Assembly: GCA_018610125.1 (NCBI GenBank)
Contig: JAHEOI010000028.1
Span: forward strand, 1 to 6,310
Reading direction: 5' to 3'
Source: Verrucomicrobiota bacterium
Lineage (GTDB): Bacteria > Verrucomicrobiota > Verrucomicrobiia > Limisphaerales > JAHEOI01
Length of the DNA: 6,310 nt
Made by a program: the position numbers and the translations under genes. The notes beneath the pieces are model-generated. The model searched no databases. It was not told where the DNA came from and saw nothing but the letters and a program-made list of their open reading frames with translations. Positions 1 through 6,159 of this stretch are shown here, in pieces. Each line of letters starts with the position of its first letter. The first letter of the stretch is position 1.

Positions 1-6
1 CTGGCC

Positions 7-1323
7 GTGCACTTGAGCGACGAGCGGGCGGATCAATGGGACCGAACATTGCGTGAAGTGCTTGAAGCGGGCCAAGAGGCGTCGGCTTTATCGGTAACGG
101 ACCGTGGGGCTGGCGGTTGGGAGATTAAGCTTGAGGGTGGTGGAACGCGGGTCTTCCGGTTCATGGACACAGGGGGGTGGTGCCTGCTCTATCAGGGGCC
201 GGATCAGTGGCCGGTCTATGACAGAGCAGTGGCGCAATGGAGCGGGACCTCCGCCCCGAAGCCGGCTCAGACCAAGCGCTTCCTATCGGGTGAAATGGAT
301 CTTGGGCTCCTCGCGCAAGCGGTTGATTTTCCGAAGTGGCTGAGGGCGCCATCGGCCGGATGGCCGGAGGTTCGCTTCGGCGTGACTGCCAAGCAGGGAC
401 GACTTGGGACGACGATCGATCTGAAATTTCCCGAATCGATGGAGCTTGAAATGAGCTCCTGGCAAATTCCAACCGATACCATCAACGACCCGTTAATCAG
501 TTTCAGGGCGGGGCGAGGGTTTTCGCAGTATCTGAAGGGAATCCCGGCGGTGTCCGAGCTGTCGCTCGACCCCTTTCCGAATCAGATGTTCACGTGGGCG
601 CAGGCGGACACACCGTTCCAAAGCTATGCCATTTTCCCGTCAACGAATGTGACCGAAGTCGTCAAGATGTTGACCAAGGATGTCAAACGCATTGCTCGGC
701 CCTATACCGAAAAGCGCCGCCTGGGTAATATTGCTTGGCGGAGCGAGCGGGGTGAAGCCCAATGGCGGGGGCTTCCTTTCGTTGTGCCATTCTTGCGTCC
801 GGTGGATGAGCCAGCCGGGCAATTCGTTCAAATCGGGATGTTTCCGTCGGTTCCGGATGCCGATCCGTTTCCGGGAGGCCTACTAAGTGAAGTCCAAGGT
901 CGCGAAGAGCTGGTTTATTATAGCTGGGAGATTACCGAGAAGCGCTTAAAGCACTGGCGAGCTTTGATGCAGCTCAGGGACCTGATCCTGTTCGATCCTC
1001 AGGAACGCATCGAGCAGGCAAAAAGCTCGGGAAAAAAAGAGCCCGCTCCTCCTCCGCGGGCTCCCGCATTGAAGGCTTCCGGGGCAAATCAATGGATCGA
1101 TGCGATCGCATCGCACTTGGGAAATACCGTGACCGAAGTCCGGCGCGTATCGCCGGATCAGCTTCGGATCGTCCGAAATTCGCACATCGGATTCACCGGC
1201 TTGGAGCTGGTTCAACTGGTTCGGTGGCTGAACCCTCGGTTTGCCTCGTACTCGGAGTCGAAAGGATCGGAGTCAAACGGGTCCGGAGACCGCGCGGAAG
1301 ATGAGAAGACAGCGAAGGAGTAA
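7..1323 (+). CDS. Conserved hypothetical protein, probably cytoplasmic; start uncertain
   Basis: I do not recognise a characterised function. The frame is open for 438 codons from a GTG at 7. It is also open through the two codons to the left edge, so the true start may lie outside the window. No signal peptide or membrane segment is visible. The protein reads as a long, Trp- and Pro-rich globular part (about residues 1-335), including WQIPTDTINDPLISF near 152-166 and a Tyr/Trp-rich stretch, ELVYYSWEIT, near 300. A Lys/Pro linker follows (about 338-358, with KKEPAPPPRAPA). Next comes a small C-terminal module (about 360-415, with SHIGFTGLELVQLVRWL) and a hydrophilic, charged tail (416-438). 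From memory, proteins with this WxIPT...PLISF / GLPFVxPF / LVYYxWEIT pattern occur as conserved hypotheticals in Verrucomicrobia; that is recollection, not a search result. It lies upstream of pdxJ on the same strand, separated by 166 bp. The gene is very likely real; its function is unknown. Confidence 0.8.
   Translation: MHLSDERADQWDRTLREVLEAGQEASALSVTDRGAGGWEIKLEGGGTRVFRFMDTGGWCLLYQGPDQWPVYDRAVAQWSGTSAPKPAQTKRFLSGEMDLGLLAQAVDFPKWLRAPSAGWPEVRFGVTAKQGRLGTTIDLKFPESMELEMSSWQIPTDTINDPLISFRAGRGFSQYLKGIPAVSELSLDPFPNQMFTWAQADTPFQSYAIFPSTNVTEVVKMLTKDVKRIARPYTEKRRLGNIAWRSERGEAQWRGLPFVVPFLRPVDEPAGQFVQIGMFPSVPDADPFPGGLLSEVQGREELVYYSWEITEKRLKHWRALMQLRDLILFDPQERIEQAKSSGKKEPAPPPRAPALKASGANQWIDAIASHLGNTVTEVRRVSPDQLRIVRNSHIGFTGLELVQLVRWLNPRFASYSESKGSESNGSGDRAEDEKTAKE
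1032..1063 (-). terminator. Possible intrinsic terminator on the antisense strand, inside the first gene
   Basis: GAGCCCGC (1039-1046) and GCGGGCTC (1056-1063) form a perfect 8-bp GC-rich inverted repeat around a 9-nt loop. Seven A residues (1032-1038) abut its left side. Read on the - strand, this is a strong stem followed directly by seven T residues, the classic form of a rho-independent terminator. On the + strand no T-run follows. It coincides with codons for a Lys-Glu-Pro linker, so it may be a by-product of low-complexity coding. No - strand gene is known to need it here. Confidence 0.35.
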
Positions 1324-1489
1324 GGAGAGCCGGAGCTGTGCGGCCCCTCAGATGTTTTGATGTTGTGAGAGAGGCGAGGATTGGGCGAGTGCCAAGCTTG
1401 AGAAATGAAGGCCGGCCGGCTGAGGCGCGAGTCGGGCTCAAATGGACCGTAAGCTCACCTTGTCGGCATCTTCCACCGCTTGTCGTGTT
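1324..1489. other. Intergenic gap before pdxJ
   Basis: This gap separates the hypothetical gene from the preferred pdxJ start. An imperfect hairpin at 1325-1349 (GCCG at 1329-1332 with CGGC at 1341-1344, plus GAG/CTC outside a small internal loop) is followed after a few bases by a short T-run (1355-1358). It could be a weak terminator for the first gene. A 10-bp palindrome, GCCGGCCGGC, lies at 1411-1420 with no obvious role. I see no convincing -35/-10 pair and no clear ribosome binding site before 1490. Confidence 0.4.
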
Positions 1490-2245
1490 ATGTTGAAGCT
1501 CGGAATCAACGTGGATCATGTGGCCACGCTTCGTGAAGCCCGATACCGGGGCAGGGGAAGCGGGGAGCCGGATCCGGTGGAAGCGGCCCTGCTTTGCGAG
1601 GCTGACGGAGCTCACGGGATAACGGCCCACCTCCGTGAGGACCGCCGCCACATTCAGGATCGGGATATTTTTCAACTTCGCGAGCGGATTGGAACTCGCT
1701 TGAATCTGGAGATGGCGAATCATCCGGAAATCCGAGCCATTGCGTTAAGGGTCCGGCCTGAGACGGTTTGCCTGGTTCCGGAACAACGGCAGGAGGTCAC
1801 GACCGAAGGGGGGCTTGATGTTGCCGGAAATGAGCGCGAGCTTAGCGAGGTGTGTCAGGAGCTGAGGACCCATCAAATCGGTGTCAGTCTCTTTATTAAC
1901 CCGGATTCGGCGCAAATCTCGGCTGCCGCCAGGACGGGCGCCGACTTTGTGGAACTGCACACCGGCCCCTTTGCCGAAGCGTTTCACGAAGAATCTCAGG
2001 GGCGTGAGGAATTGCAACGACTTGTCCGGGCGGCCCGTCAGGCTTATGAGCTGGGGCTCTCGGTGAATGCCGGTCACGGCTTGAATTACGAGAACTTTGA
2101 AGCCCTTTACGCGGTGCCGCATCTCGTTGAGGTCAATATCGGTCACAGCATCATCAGTCGGGCTTTGCTCGTCGGCATGGGGAGGGCGGTCCGAGAGATG
2201 CTGGAATTCACGGATGGGTATGGAAGCGGGGATCGAGTTGAGTGA
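1490..2245 (+). CDS. pdxJ: Pyridoxine 5'-phosphate synthase PdxJ
   Basis: PdxJ condenses 1-deoxy-D-xylulose 5-phosphate with 3-amino-2-oxopropyl phosphate to form pyridoxine 5'-phosphate, the last ring-closing step of the DXP-dependent vitamin B6 pathway, in the cytoplasm. The 251-residue protein is close to the usual length (about 240) and aligns along its whole length with E. coli PdxJ as I recall it. Landmarks are GINVDHVATLR (5-15), HLREDRRHIQDRD (47-59) with the active-site His47 and phosphate-binding Arg/His residues, NLEMA with Glu74, VPEQRQEVTTEGGLDV (96-111), VNAGHGL with His196, and NIGHSII (216-222). The frame is open back to an ATG at 1442, adding 16 residues, but family members begin at about MLKLGINVDH, so ATG 1490 is preferred. 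Neither start has a good Shine-Dalgarno. Its 3' end overlaps acpS, which suggests co-transcription and coupling. Confidence 0.96.
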   Translation: MLKLGINVDHVATLREARYRGRGSGEPDPVEAALLCEADGAHGITAHLREDRRHIQDRDIFQLRERIGTRLNLEMANHPEIRAIALRVRPETVCLVPEQRQEVTTEGGLDVAGNERELSEVCQELRTHQIGVSLFINPDSAQISAAARTGADFVELHTGPFAEAFHEESQGREELQRLVRAARQAYELGLSVNAGHGLNYENFEALYAVPHLVEVNIGHSIISRALLVGMGRAVREMLEFTDGYGSGDRVE

Positions 2246-2660
2246 TATCAAGTCTGCCGTGTTAGGCTCGGGAGTCGATATCGTCGAAGTCGAGCGAATC
2301 CGGAATTCCTACGAGAAATTTGGTGAGCGCTTTCTCAAGCGAATTTTCAGGCCTCGAGAGATGGCTTATTGTTTTGCGCATCGAGAGCCGGCCCCGTTTC
2401 TGGCGGCGCGGTTTGCTGCTAAGGAGGCGATGTCGAAGGCGTTCGGCACCGGTATCGGTCACCAGCTCGGTTGGCTTGACCTGGAAGTGGGACGGAAAAT
2501 GTCGGGCGAGCCGTTCGCGATCTTGCACAACGGGGCTTATACCCTTTTGTGTCAACGGAACGCCGGCGCGATTCATATCAGTTTGAGTCACACGACACGC
2601 CTTGCGACTGCCGTGGCGATCCTTGAACAGATTGGGAATCCGTCAAGTCCCAGTCGTTGA
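2214..2660 (+). CDS. acpS: Holo-[acyl-carrier-protein] synthase AcpS
   Basis: AcpS transfers 4'-phosphopantetheine from CoA to a serine of apo-acyl carrier protein, activating it for fatty acid synthesis. Numbered from ATG 2214 (148 residues), the protein shows LGSGVDIVEVERI (17-29) with the metal-binding Asp22, AARFAAKEAMSKAFGTG (64-80) with the second metal ligand Glu71 and Lys75, and the C-terminal ISLSH...TAVAILE strand. AcpS is usually about 120-130 residues, so the N-terminus is uncertain: ATG 2214, ATG 2220, TTG 2238 and GTG 2259 all lie in frame before the first conserved motif, and none has a strong ribosome binding site. The 2214 start overlaps pdxJ by 32 bp. The pdxJ-acpS order is also known from E. 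coli. The 3' end runs 83 bp into the oppositely oriented glnD, and the last dozen or so residues (EQIGNPSSPSR) look like a non-conserved extension. Confidence 0.92.
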   Translation: MGMEAGIELSDIKSAVLGSGVDIVEVERIRNSYEKFGERFLKRIFRPREMAYCFAHREPAPFLAARFAAKEAMSKAFGTGIGHQLGWLDLEVGRKMSGEPFAILHNGAYTLLCQRNAGAIHISLSHTTRLATAVAILEQIGNPSSPSR

Positions 2661-5403
2661 TGGCGTCTCGAAGCGCCGTTTCAATTGCGTGTCGGCGTTC
2701 AGGGTCCCAAATCTTGCTGCCATCAAGCTCGGCCACGTAAAAGGAGTCGATCGCCGCTCCTTTTTCTGTGATGATCTTGGCGACCGAGATATCCAGGCTG
2801 AGCTCGCTTAAGGTCTTGGAGATAGTGAAAAGAAGCCCGATCCGGTCTTCGGCAATGACCTCGATGACCGTCCTCGTTTCCGAAATTTCGTTGTCGAAGT
2901 GGATCGTCGTGGTCAGGCGATCTCCCCCGAGGGCTTGATAATCGGTGGAGCGCTTGGTGGCCCCGCGGATTAAAGAAGGAAAGTCGACATGGTCCACAAG
3001 TGCCGTTTTAAACAGCTCGGTGAACTTTTGCCGCTCCTCTCGGATCGCCAGCCGCCCGGTCTCGGCGTCGACAACAAAGAATTTATCAATCACCACACCG
3101 TCCCCTCGCGAAAAGATTTGAGCGCTGAGAATGTTCAGCATCGATGCCGTCAACGAGCCCGCGACCTTGCTAAAGAGACCGGCTCGATTCCATGTGCAAA
3201 CCTTGAGCGTCGAATAGCCGCGATCCGGCTCGTTGTACCAACTGACAATGGGCTCGAGGGGATTGCCTTGATCGGAAGATTGGAGCTGGAAGAAGCGATG
3301 GACCAATTTGAGGTCGGCACAGATTTCCTGAGGTGGGTGGATTTGAAAGTAGCGTTGCGGTAATGTCGCTACGTGGGCTTGGAGCTCATCCTCACGAATG
3401 AACTGCGGGCATTTGGCCCTGACTTCCTCCAAGAGCTGCTCCCGCTCTTTCTCCTCGGCCTGGATGAATTCAGAAGTCCCGGTGAGGAAATCCCTTGTCC
3501 TATAATAAAGCTGCCAGAGGAGTGTCTCCTTGAAATCGTTCCAGAGGTTGGAGCTCGTTCCTTGGGAATCGGCAAAGGTAATGAGCATCAACAACATGAG
3601 GTTTTCGGGGGTCTTGACGTGATTGGCGACATTGTGAATCACCGTCCGATCGTCCAAGTCGCGCCGCTGCGAGATTTGTGCCAGTAACAGGTGGTTTTCG
3701 ATGAGAAGAGCCAGGGTCTCCTCGGCGTGCTGATGCAGATTGAGCCGTTCAGCGACGCGACGAGCCAGTTGGGCGCCCGTCACGGAGTGGTTTTTCTTGG
3801 AGCGGCCCCCTTTTCCGGCGTCGTGCAACAATAACGCCAGATAGAGGATAGACGGTTGCTCCACGCTTTGTAACAATTCCGTGTAGTTCGAATAAGGGGC
3901 TTTGCGAGCGTCCCAGATCTCATCGAGCTTCTCGAGACAGACAAGCGTATGCTCATCCGCGGTGTATTGGTGGTAAAACTCGTGTTGGACGAGACAGGTC
4001 AACCGACCGAATTCAGGCAGGAATTTGCCGAGAAATCCGACCTCATGCATATCTCGAAGGATAGGGGCGACATTGCCCCGGTGACTCAAGATTTCCAGAA
4101 AGGTGCCATGGACGTGGGGATCTCGGATGAAGCGCTTGTCGACCAGGTGGAGCTGATTACGGATAAGCTGAGCCAAGTCCGGATGGATGAGCAAGCCGCG
4201 CTTTTGGGCATGGAGAAAGACGCGCATCATGCGTCGAGGCTGATCCCGAAAGACTCGCGGCGAGCCCGGGTAAATCTCTCCACGGAAACCTTTAAATCCG
4301 TCGAAACGTTGCTCGGAAACGGCGTTGCGACGACTGGATATGACTTCCCGGAAGGTCGGCCATCGTCTTGGCTGGGGCAAGAGGGCCAATCGTTGCTCCA
4401 GGGTCCGGGTGATCAAGTAGAGGTTGCGAGAATGATTGTAGTAATCTCCCATGAATTTCTCGAGGCGGCGAACGGGTGAGGGATCGGTGTAGCCGAGATT
4501 GTAAGCGATCGAGGGCTGGAGGTTTCGAAAGAGCACATCCACCGGGCGATTGACGAAGTAGTGAAGCTCGGTCCGGACCCGAAGGAGGAAGTCGTAAGCC
4601 GTGTCGAGCTGTTTACGCTCGCTGGAACTGATCTGTCGTCTTGCCTCGAGCTCGTGGAGCGACCGGATCTGGTACTTAAAAAAGGCCATCCAGAGCAGAT
4701 TCTGATAATCCCGAAGGCTTCCGCAGCCATTCTTGACGTTCGGCTCTTGCATCAATGGTGAATTGCCGAATTTGGCCCGACGCGCCTGTTGGTCGGTCAA
4801 GCGCGAGGCGATATACTCATCCTCGTGGCCGGAGACCGCCTTTTTCAATATCGACCGCTGGAAATTTTGAAATAGCCCGGCATCGCCGGCGAGCAGGCGC
4901 GCTTCGATCATCGATGTTTTGCTGTTCGTGTCCTCGTTGGCCATGCGGACGCAGTCGTTGAGGTTGCGGACGGAATGGCCGACCTTGAGGCCGATATCCC
5001 AGAGCATATAGAGGGCTCGTTCGGTAATGCGGGCCAATTCCTCATTCGGCTTTCCCTGGGAATCGACCTTGGCATCGTGGAGGAACATCACATCGATGTC
5101 GCTGAATGGATTGAGCTCCTTCCGCCCATAACCACCCAAAGCGACCAGTGCCAAGTGCCTTTCCTTCCGCCCCAAATGGGGGTCCACAGCCTTGATAAGA
5201 TGTCCCAGAAGAATGTCCATGACGGCTGATCGAGCATGACAAATCTCCCGTCCTTCGGCGCCTGCTCGATGCAGGATCTTGAGGCGGTGATTTTCAACTT
5301 TCAGAAAGTCCTTATAGCGGTTGAGCTCTTGCGTCGGTTGGCCATCCGGAAATGTTAACCGGCTCGCAGCATTACTCTCGATCTTTTCCAGCAAGCTTGG
5401 CAT
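2578..5403 (-). CDS. glnD: [Protein-PII] uridylyltransferase / uridylyl-removing enzyme GlnD
   Basis: GlnD senses glutamine and adds UMP to PII proteins when nitrogen is scarce, or removes it when glutamine is plentiful, thereby controlling glutamine synthetase and nitrogen genes. The domain order is complete. The nucleotidyltransferase motif GGYGRKELNPFSDIDVMFLHD spans about 90-110, with Asp102 and Asp104 as metal ligands. A GlnD-specific segment, QEPNVKNGCGSLRDYQ, lies near 219-234. The HD domain carries LLLHDAGKG (His527, Asp528). Two C-terminal ACT domains follow (about 732-800 and 845-915), with WNRAGLFSKVAG and EDRIGLLFTISKTL. At 941 residues it is somewhat longer than the E. coli enzyme (about 890). 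The start ATG is at 5403-5401 and has AAGG nine bases upstream as a modest ribosome binding site. The last 26 or so residues, beyond the second ACT domain, are encoded opposite acpS. It is divergent from the ECF sigma gene. No PII gene is in the window. Confidence 0.96.
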   Translation of the reverse strand: MPSLLEKIESNAASRLTFPDGQPTQELNRYKDFLKVENHRLKILHRAGAEGREICHARSAVMDILLGHLIKAVDPHLGRKERHLALVALGGYGRKELNPFSDIDVMFLHDAKVDSQGKPNEELARITERALYMLWDIGLKVGHSVRNLNDCVRMANEDTNSKTSMIEARLLAGDAGLFQNFQRSILKKAVSGHEDEYIASRLTDQQARRAKFGNSPLMQEPNVKNGCGSLRDYQNLLWMAFFKYQIRSLHELEARRQISSSERKQLDTAYDFLLRVRTELHYFVNRPVDVLFRNLQPSIAYNLGYTDPSPVRRLEKFMGDYYNHSRNLYLITRTLEQRLALLPQPRRWPTFREVISSRRNAVSEQRFDGFKGFRGEIYPGSPRVFRDQPRRMMRVFLHAQKRGLLIHPDLAQLIRNQLHLVDKRFIRDPHVHGTFLEILSHRGNVAPILRDMHEVGFLGKFLPEFGRLTCLVQHEFYHQYTADEHTLVCLEKLDEIWDARKAPYSNYTELLQSVEQPSILYLALLLHDAGKGGRSKKNHSVTGAQLARRVAERLNLHQHAEETLALLIENHLLLAQISQRRDLDDRTVIHNVANHVKTPENLMLLMLITFADSQGTSSNLWNDFKETLLWQLYYRTRDFLTGTSEFIQAEEKEREQLLEEVRAKCPQFIREDELQAHVATLPQRYFQIHPPQEICADLKLVHRFFQLQSSDQGNPLEPIVSWYNEPDRGYSTLKVCTWNRAGLFSKVAGSLTASMLNILSAQIFSRGDGVVIDKFFVVDAETGRLAIREERQKFTELFKTALVDHVDFPSLIRGATKRSTDYQALGGDRLTTTIHFDNEISETRTVIEVIAEDRIGLLFTISKTLSELSLDISVAKIITEKGAAIDSFYVAELDGSKIWDPERRHAIETALRDAINDWDLTDSQSVQGSPRQSQGVSCDSN
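2739..2765 (+). terminator. Possible + strand terminator for pdxJ-acpS, inside glnD
   Basis: AAAAGGAG (2739-2746) and CTCCTTTT (2757-2764) form a perfect 8-bp inverted repeat around a 10-nt loop, with one further T. It lies about 80 bp after the acpS stop. The A-tract/stem/T-tract form fits a weak bidirectional terminator, but only four stem pairs are GC-containing (GGAG/CTCC). The same bases encode a conserved-looking stretch of the second GlnD ACT domain (KGAAIDSFYV), so the hairpin may be coincidental. Confidence 0.25.
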
Positions 5404-5505
5404 TGGGATTTACCTTAAGCTTGGGAGGGATTGGAGTGCAAGTCGGCCGAGGGGGTGGCATGGGATCGTAACTTTGTGGTTATGCCGGTGTTTGGTAACT
5501 TGAGC
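5404..5505. promoter_or_regulatory. Divergent intergenic region between glnD and the ECF sigma gene
   Basis: This short gap must hold the 5' signals for both divergent genes unless promoters lie within coding sequence. I see the AAGG before glnD (5413-5416 on the - strand) but no convincing -35/-10 or sigma-54 -24/-12 element on either strand. The octamer AAGCTTGG occurs at 5393-5400, inside the first glnD codons, and again at 5417-5424; the spacing is compatible with an operator, but the repeat is too short to claim one. If the sigma gene started at ATG 5482, the gap would shrink by 24 bp. Confidence 0.4.
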
Positions 5506-6117
5506 ATGATGAGCGAATCTAAGGATCCGGATGCCGAGCTGATGCTCCGCGTTCAACAGGGAGATCGGGAGGCATTTGAACAACTGGTTGATAAGTACAA
5601 GCAGCCTGTTATCAACCTGATTTATCGGACCCTGCCGGATGCGGCCGAAGCCGAGGACCTGGCCCAAACTGTGTTCGTTCAGGTTTACAAGTCGGCCAAC
5701 CGCTACCGTGTCACGGCCAAGTTTACAACCTGGCTCTTTACGATTGCTCGGAATCTCTGCTTGAATGAGATTCGGCGGCGTGCGCGCCACCCTGCCGAAT
5801 CGCTCGAACGACCGCAAGACGATCCGGAATCCCCAGCGAGGCAGGTCCAGGATTGGAGGAACTATTCCCCGCCGGATGCGCTGCTTCGCAACGAGCTCGT
5901 CGAAAAGGTCCAAGTCGCCTTGGCCGAACTACCGGAGAATCAACGCTCGGCGATCGTTTTGTATCAAGAGAACGAGATGTCGTATGAGGAAATCAGTCAG
6001 GTACTTGGGTGTTCCCTATCGGCCACGAAATCGCTCATCCATCGCGGTCGCGAAACCCTGAAGGAAAAGATCAAGCCATATCTGAGCTCAGGCACCTGGG
6101 CCGTCAGGAAGAGTTGA
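5506..6117 (+). CDS. RNA polymerase sigma factor, ECF subfamily (sigma-70 family)
   Basis: This is a 203-residue alternative sigma factor that would direct RNA polymerase to a stress- or signal-specific promoter set. Region 2 spans about 11-93: DREAFEQLVDKYKQPVINLIYR, then AEDLAQTVFVQVY (49-61), and the DNA-melting/-10 recognition part FTTWLFTIARNLCLNEIRRR (73-92). A linker rich in Pro, Asp and Arg (about 94-125) leads to region 4: ALAELPENQRSAIVLY (138-153), then the helix-turn-helix MSYEEISQVLGCSLSATKSLIHRGRETLK (158-186). There is no region 1 or 3, as expected for ECF factors. The frame is open upstream to 5431. ATG 5506 or ATG 5509 is preferred because family proteins begin shortly before the DAELM...GDREAF stretch; ATG 5482 is an alternative. 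No good Shine-Dalgarno is seen. The next gene, 42 bp downstream, is probably its regulator. The ECF group cannot be assigned from sequence inspection alone. Confidence 0.93.
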   Translation: MMSESKDPDAELMLRVQQGDREAFEQLVDKYKQPVINLIYRTLPDAAEAEDLAQTVFVQVYKSANRYRVTAKFTTWLFTIARNLCLNEIRRRARHPAESLERPQDDPESPARQVQDWRNYSPPDALLRNELVEKVQVALAELPENQRSAIVLYQENEMSYEEISQVLGCSLSATKSLIHRGRETLKEKIKPYLSSGTWAVRKS

Positions 6118-6159
6118 ACCGCAACTTTCAAACCGAGCTGGTGATTACTTTTTGGGCAT

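Noticed and set aside
1411..1420. Perfect 10-bp palindrome GCCGGCCGGC before pdxJ
   Set aside because: There is only one copy, it is pure GC in a GC-rich gap, no T-run follows and it has no loop. No evidence of function.
1193..1723. 176-codon open frame on the - strand across the gap and the start of pdxJ
   Set aside because: It lies opposite strongly conserved pdxJ and the end of the first gene, is Arg/Ser/Pro/Thr-rich with no recognisable motif, and looks like a GC-rich antisense shadow.
1745..2251. 168-codon open frame on the - strand inside pdxJ
   Set aside because: It is entirely antisense to pdxJ, whose protein sequence is convincingly conserved; the composition is unlike a real protein.
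3949..4479. 176-codon open frame on the + strand inside glnD
   Set aside because: It is fully antisense to conserved glnD coding sequence, with no ribosome binding site or recognisable domain; shadow frames like this are common opposite long genes.
5393..5424. AAGCTTGG repeated 24 bp apart near the glnD start
   Set aside because: It is only eight bases and contains a common palindrome; one copy is in coding sequence and no further copies lie in the gap. Too weak to call an operator.
5404..5505. Sigma-54 (-24/-12) promoter for the nitrogen gene glnD or the divergent gene
   Set aside because: A TGGCA occurs near 5456 on the + strand but no GC-containing -12 element follows at the right spacing, and a TTGCA on the - strand lacks the -24 half.
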